A DNA stretch of 64,000 nucleotides from Nereocystis luetkeana (lineage: Eukaryota; Sar; Phaeophyceae; Laminariales; Laminariaceae), in NCBI GenBank assembly GCA_031213475.1, contig JARUPZ010000003.1, forward strand, positions 12,343,580 through 12,407,579. The letters run 5' to 3'. Shown here piece by piece: positions 59,591 to 64,000 of this stretch. A program made the translations under genes and the position numbers. The first letter of the stretch is position 1. Every line of letters begins with the position of its first letter. The notes below the pieces were generated by a model. The model was not told the origin of the DNA, ran no database searches, and saw only the letters and a program-made list of their open reading frames with translations.

Positions 59591-59990
59591 ACGAGAGAAT
59601 TGCGATTTTTGTGCCGAGCGAATACGAGTATTTTTTTCGAGAGAATCGCGTGTTTTTTTTTTTACTACCTATACTGCTGTATGAGCGAACCGATTGACTT
59701 CACCGCAAGAAAAAAAAGAAAAATTCCTTCTGAATAACCTGAAACAAAGGGTCCGCCGGCCGAACGCCGTAACGCCCACTAATTTCAAAAGACGAAAATA
59801 AAAAGGTGCAAATTAGTGCCACCGACGCACACAAGTTGACGGCAGTTACAAAATATCCTGCGGCGCGATTTCTAGCCACTGCAGCAACAGCAACGTATAC
59901 ATACCGGCCCACCTGACAGTAAAAATACCTACAACTACCGGTCGCCCAGGTGGTCTACGAGTACAGCAGTGGTTACCCTCGGACGCTGCT
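59590..59990. other. No gene seen
   Basis: AT-rich, no repeat family recognised except a short tRNA-like GGTCGCCCAGGTGGTCTACG at 59940, probably SINE debris. Confidence 0.3.
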
Positions 59991-59991
59991 A

Positions 59992-60183
59992 TTACGGGGG
60001 GCCGTGGTCAATAGGACCTACCATGGTATGGTATACATAAAAACCTACCGGTACATATATATTTAACAATGTTCATTACTTACGGGGGACCATAGTTAAT
60101 AGGACCTATGGTATACATAAAAACCTATATATTTACCCATTTTTGCCAACAATATTTGGTCCTATTAACTATGCCCCCCGTAA
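59992..60183 (+). mobile_element. MITE-A pair: truncated copy plus complete copy
   Basis: 59992-60079 is a left part (GGGGGCCGTGGTCAATAGG); a full element begins at 60080 and ends 60183 (ATGCCCCCCGTAA). Confidence 0.8.
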
Positions 60184-60376
60184 CATCAACAGCGTTGATC
60201 CTGGCGTCCGAATCCCACTGTGGTCGTAAGGTTGTGAGTATATATACGCGCGTGCAAATAACAAACGAAAAGGAATCGACTGGTGAAAGCGCCATTTTTG
60301 ACTGCGAGGGTAGAGGCGAAGTAACGACGCCAGTCGACGAGAGAAGAAAGTTTTTTTTTGTTGAAGTCTTCCATCA

Positions 60377-60466
60377 GCCCCTTTAGAACCGCAGTCCCGT
60401 TTTGGGCACAAACTACTTCAAATTTGAGCGGTTTGTCCCCAAAACGGGACTGCGGTCCTACAGGGG
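60377..60466 (+). mobile_element. MITE-B copy, right end shared with MITE-A
   Basis: CCCCTTTAGAACCGCAGTCC..GGACTGCGGTCCTACAGGGG; its TTAA (60467-60470) is also the start of the next MITE-A. Confidence 0.85.
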
Positions 60467-60679
60467 TTAAGGGGGACCATAGTAAATAGGACCTACGGTG
60501 CTCACAAAAAAAAGTATAGATTTACCTCTTTTCCTATTACGGGGGACCATAGTTAATAGGACCAAATCTTGTTAGTAAAAATGGTTAAATATATAGGTTT
60601 TTATGTACAACATAGGTCCTTTTAACTATGGTCCCCCGTAATAACAATTTTTGGTCCTATTTACTATGGCCCCCCGTAA
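60467..60679 (+). mobile_element. MITE-A inserted into MITE-A
   Basis: Outer AAGGGGGACCATAGTAAATA..ACTATGGCCCCCCGTAA; inner copy 60537-60641 between TA 60535-60536 and 60642-60643, at the outer element's CTA|ACAAT site. Confidence 0.85.
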
Positions 60680-60699
60680 TAGCAACAAAAAAGCAAGCT

Positions 60700-61285
60700 A
60701 ACGCACGAATCGTAGTTGGGAGGGGAGGTATTAATAGGAAGAGCCGGCTATTCGACCCCGGATCTGAGTGACGACTACTGTAGGAGGTAGGAGGGAGAGA
60801 GGGAGAGAGAAAAGAAGGGCCGATACAAAAAAAAACGGAAACAAAAAAGCAACGAGAGAGAAACCCCCCCCCAAAACTCAGCCTGAGATTTCCGGGAAAC
60901 TAAGAAGCTCGAGAGAGGTTACACTAAATGGTGTGGAACACACCATTCATCACAATGAGAAATCGGTACGTACTGAGCCAGGATTGTCCCGGTTTCTCGT
61001 TCCTAATAGAGGGCAGACACTGCAGTACACCATGGCAACACTTTGACAGCTGAATCACGGCGACTTCTACCTTCTACAGTTAGTAGCAGTACCAGGAAAC
61101 GGAGCCGCACTCTCTGCCATGTCGGAATTGAAAACACAACTATTGATAGCGTGTTGGGGTTGTTATCAGAATATAAATTAACCATTTTTTTCAGTTTTCT
61201 TTTACTTGATTTCAATATACCCCCACCTGCCTGGGAACCCAAAAAAAACGATGGGGTGCCGTTTTTTTCCACCGTTTTTTTCCGT
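60700..61285. other. No gene; SINE-1 body trace
   Basis: 60745-60830 (GACCCCGGATCTGAG..GGAGAGAGGGAGAG) resembles the SINE body at 10.08-10.12 kb. The rest is unassigned. Confidence 0.3.
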
Positions 61286-61289
61286 GTAC

Positions 61290-61378
61290 TCTTGCTACTA
61301 TTACTACTACTACTACTACTACTACTACTCCTACTCCTACTCCTACTCCTACTCCTACTCCTACTCCTACTCCTACTC

Positions 61379-61438
<60 letters not shown>

Positions 61439-61490
61439 TTAATACTACTACCACTCCTACTTCTACTACTACTACTACTACTACCAATAT

Positions 61491-61545
<55 letters not shown>
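61290..61545 (+). repeat. (CTA)n / (CTC)n microsatellite, 250 bp
   Basis: ACT and TCC trinucleotides; gives leucine, tyrosine-serine or valine runs in the various frames. Confidence 0.95.
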
Positions 61546-61546
<1 letters not shown>

Positions 61547-61865
61547 AATTCGACGTAGGCGTATTACCGCAGCACTAAGGACGACGGGGGTACGGTGGGC
61601 TATATCTTTATCCTTCACGAGGAATACACCCAGCATCATGATGTCTACCCCAAGGTTATGAGATACCAGGCAGCATCTAACACGCGCGATGGAATTCATC
61701 ACGCATACGGTACACTGAAGTAGATCACACACCACACAGGCTCGGAGTACTGTTGAGAGACGAACAGTTTATCAGCTGGCGTAGGCTCACGTCTGACGTA
61801 TTTCCAACAACAAAAAGGTGTCATATATAGACGAGTCTACATATAATTAATTTTATTCTTCACAC

Positions 61866-62575
61866 GGCTGCAGGCGGCGCAGTTAGTGTGTTCCTGTCGT
61901 AAATTGTCAACAAGCTGATAAAAATCAGCTCGTGCGACGATACACCTTCGATCTAGACACAGCCTGCGCCCACGGCCACCCAACCCGCACGGTGTCGGGC
62001 AAGGCCAATCAAGTGCAGATCTATGACAGCCTCAAAGATATCGGGTGGGTCTATCTTCCAAGTAGGGAGCCAGAGCATTGCCGGCGGCGTCCCACGCTCT
62101 TCTCTCCCAAACCCGGAAACAAGAAGTAAAAAAAAATGTCATTCGAGACGGATCGAGAAAGATTTCCCATCAGTTTCTTGCACAGCAGCGGCCAATTGTT
62201 TCTTCGTTGTACGCCTGGCCCAGCGCCCGCCACATATCACCGGCCATTGCGTGAACACAGTGACTTTAGGGTGGGTCGGAACCCCTAACAAGCGCACCCC
62301 GTTCAGAGTGCATGCCGCAGTCGATTGTTTCGTCGGTCATGTCGGTCGAGGACTCGGAACCTCGCCGCTTCGAAGAAAAGCCTTTGGCTGAGTGTTTCTG
62401 AAGCCGATCTTCGCCCAACCTCTGTCCCAGACTTGTTTTTCGGGGTTTCCCAGAGGTTTGGAAATTTTCGATTGAAGAATCGTGCTCATACGCAAGCTTG
62501 TACTGAACTATTCTGGCGGGTATTCTTTGAAATTCAACCTTTTTGTGGAAACTTTGCGTTCCCGTTGTCATAGGT
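61866..62575 (+). repeat. 700-bp dispersed duplication, copy 2
   Basis: See copy 1 at 58896. A 65-codon frame here (LDTACAHGHPTRTVSGKANQ, IYDSLKDIGWVYLPSREPEH) is broken in copy 1. A MITE-B (62579-62670) begins four bases after it. Confidence 0.75.
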
Positions 62576-62578
62576 CTT

Positions 62579-62670
62579 GGCCCTTTTAGAACCGCAGTCC
62601 CGTTTTGGGGACAAACTACCTGAAAATTGAGTGGTTTGTCCCCAAAACGGGGCTGCGGTTCTAAAAGGGT
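62579..62670 (+). mobile_element. MITE-B copy
   Basis: CCCTTTTAGAACCGCAGTCC..GGGCTGCGGTTCTAAAAGGG; TTAA lost on the left (TTGG). Confidence 0.9.
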
Positions 62671-62862
62671 TAGGCTGACATTTTGAGAGAAACCCATTAT
62701 TCTACACTATTAATAGTAACGAGTACACATGCAACGAACGACAAGAAAAAAAACAACTCAAGACTGAGCAAAAAACGCCGAAAAAGAGGCAATTTGGACA
62801 AAAACCTCCGATATCTCCCGAAATACATGTAGTATCTATCCGTTTGGAAAATAATGACTCAC

Positions 62863-63042
62863 CCGTGGTGGCATCGGTGACAGGAATCGTTTTGTCGGGC
62901 GATTAAATTGTACCGTTGGACATCGCATTCCCGGCCGAACAAGATCACCTTCCACATACACATACGTTTTACTTGCACATCCCATCATATTACCGCATAA
63001 CCGTGTCAAAATCGGAAGGCCCAGGGAGCGAACGTCCAAGAC
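62863..63042 (-). CDS. Candidate internal exon, unidentified gene
   Basis: Phase 0 at both ends, 60 codons: VLDVRSLGLPILTRLCGNMM, GCASKTYVYVEGDLVRPGMR, CPTVQFNRPTKRFLSPMPPR; donor CACGG|GTGAGT is strong, acceptor TTTGGAGAG is weak. The plus strand is also open. Neighbouring exons were not found. Confidence 0.3.
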
Positions 63043-63169
63043 CTCTCCAAAAACATCGTTCGTTTTTATTTTTAGAAGAGTACACCCCTCGGATCTGGTC
63101 CAACAAATACTCCCTGATTTTTCTCGAGTTTCCAAGCATGAACAACAAGGGACGAGCAACACTTGAAAA

Positions 63170-63372
63170 CCTCTTCAGGGCTGCAGTATTCATAAACCGT
63201 TATGGGGACAAACTGCTCAAATCGTTCTGGGGATGTATTGCTTAGAATTTGAGTGATTGGTCCCCGAAAACGTTTTTGGGGATAAACTACTCAAATCGTT
63301 TTGAGGATAAAATACTTATGATACTATAGAATTTGAGTGGTTCGTCCCCGAAACGGGACCGTATTTTGCCCT
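63170..63372 (+). mobile_element. Decayed MITE-B pair
   Basis: GGGCTGCAGT.., two GGGGA(C/T)AAACT(G/A)CTCAAATCG blocks and TTCGTCCCCGAAACGGGACC: rearranged or tandemly duplicated element. Confidence 0.55.
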
Positions 63373-64000
63373 CAAAGGCAAAAAAAGCCTGCGCCTTTGG
63401 ACAGGCGATACAACGATGCCTTTCAGATTATTATACACCAAAGACACCGTACGTGGAGAACCGGGTACCTCAGCTGGGGACATTGTGGAAATTTACAAGG
63501 CTTATCGCACCAGTAGCTGACAATCAAGACGGGACAGGACGGGACTGTTTTGATTTGTTTGGCGGGGATAAAATCAAGACAGGACGGTAAAATGACACCA
63601 AAATTAGTTGGCGTGGGTGCCCAATTTCTCGACGGGGCGAAACGGCAAATTTCAACGGGGTAGATTTTCACGACGGGACGGGATGGTGAAATAAAACGAG
63701 CGTTTGGTCTTGCTGTGGAGGTATTTGGTGTATACTGCTGCTGTGGTCTGTGTTTGTTTGGCGGGTGGGGCAGCAGTTGGTGGGTGTTTGTGTCGCTGCC
63801 ACCGGAAACATGAAGATTCATACAGACTCATGATCTAACAGTTGGTTGTTATTACAGTAATTGTTAACATTTGAACATTTCAGTAAGTATTCATATCTTC
63901 GTGATCTCGTCAATCGTAGTTACCAAGCATGTCTGCTGTGAAAAATAAAAACATGAACTCTTTTCTGTTTCTACAAAAATTAAAAAAAATGATGAAATTT
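63373..64000. other. No gene seen
   Basis: Short GACGGGAC / GACAGGAC repeats at 63530-63680, otherwise AT-rich. A 132-codon minus-strand open frame (63423-63821) has no splice context and low-complexity sequence. Confidence 0.3.

Noticed and set aside
61043-61558. 171-codon poly-Leu frame
   Set aside because: Translation of the (CTA)n/(CTC)n microsatellite.

Overview
The window looks like nuclear DNA of a multicellular stramenopile, most probably a brown alga (Phaeophyceae, Ectocarpus-like). This is inferred from the very small, phase-consistent exons in long repeat-packed introns, the mix of non-LTR retrotransposon relics, tRNA-headed SINEs and fold-back MITEs, and a Ca2+/cyclic-nucleotide protein of a type familiar in stramenopiles. 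No bacterial operon, rRNA, genuine tRNA gene or CRISPR array is visible. Most of the 64 kb is repeat, and genes only appear when short open stretches are joined across splice sites with matching phase.

Layout. 0-8 kb: tandem repeats, poly(C)-tailed short repeats and two LINE relics, with three low-confidence exons. 8.1-11.9 kb (minus): a probable secreted helical protein in at least eight exons, including a 15-nt micro-exon. 12-15 kb: a second, better LINE-A relic with a YADD reverse transcriptase motif. 15-26 kb: unassigned sequence, a glycine-coding 18-bp minisatellite (19.9-20.4 kb) and a 1.8-kb CCATGG/CCCACGGG minisatellite (23.2-25.0 kb). 26.7-27.4 kb (plus): a two-exon, 107-residue orphan gene. 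34.2-52.7 kb (plus): the best-supported gene, eleven exons (5' end not found) encoding two EF-hands followed by two cyclic-nucleotide-binding domains, about 466 residues, with introns full of SINEs, MITEs and microsatellites. 55.7-57.0 kb (minus): a probable orphan gene of five recognised exons. 57-64 kb: hairpin tandem repeats, a 700-bp duplication, more MITEs and one candidate minus-strand exon at 62.9-63.0 kb.

Mobile elements. MITE-A (about 105 bp, TTACGGGGG ends, TA target duplication) has about 20 complete, nested or half copies. MITE-B (about 90 bp, CCCTTT ends, TTAA duplication, piggyBac-like) has about ten. MITE-C is about 260 bp with three copies. There are two tRNA-headed SINE families, and a LINE (LINE-B) whose 3' end and a separate short repeat share the same terminal segment running into poly(C).

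The most unusual signal is a 9-bp palindrome, TACC(A/T)GGTA. By hand count it occurs 29 times in the window, against about 0.5 expected at random. It always has TA at both ends, occurs in tandem sharing the TA, and interrupts two MITE-A copies at the same internal TA. It looks like a 5-bp CCWGG insertion or excision footprint at TA sites, and it also makes ready-made splice donors (CAG|GTA or CTG|GTA), some of which seem to be used.
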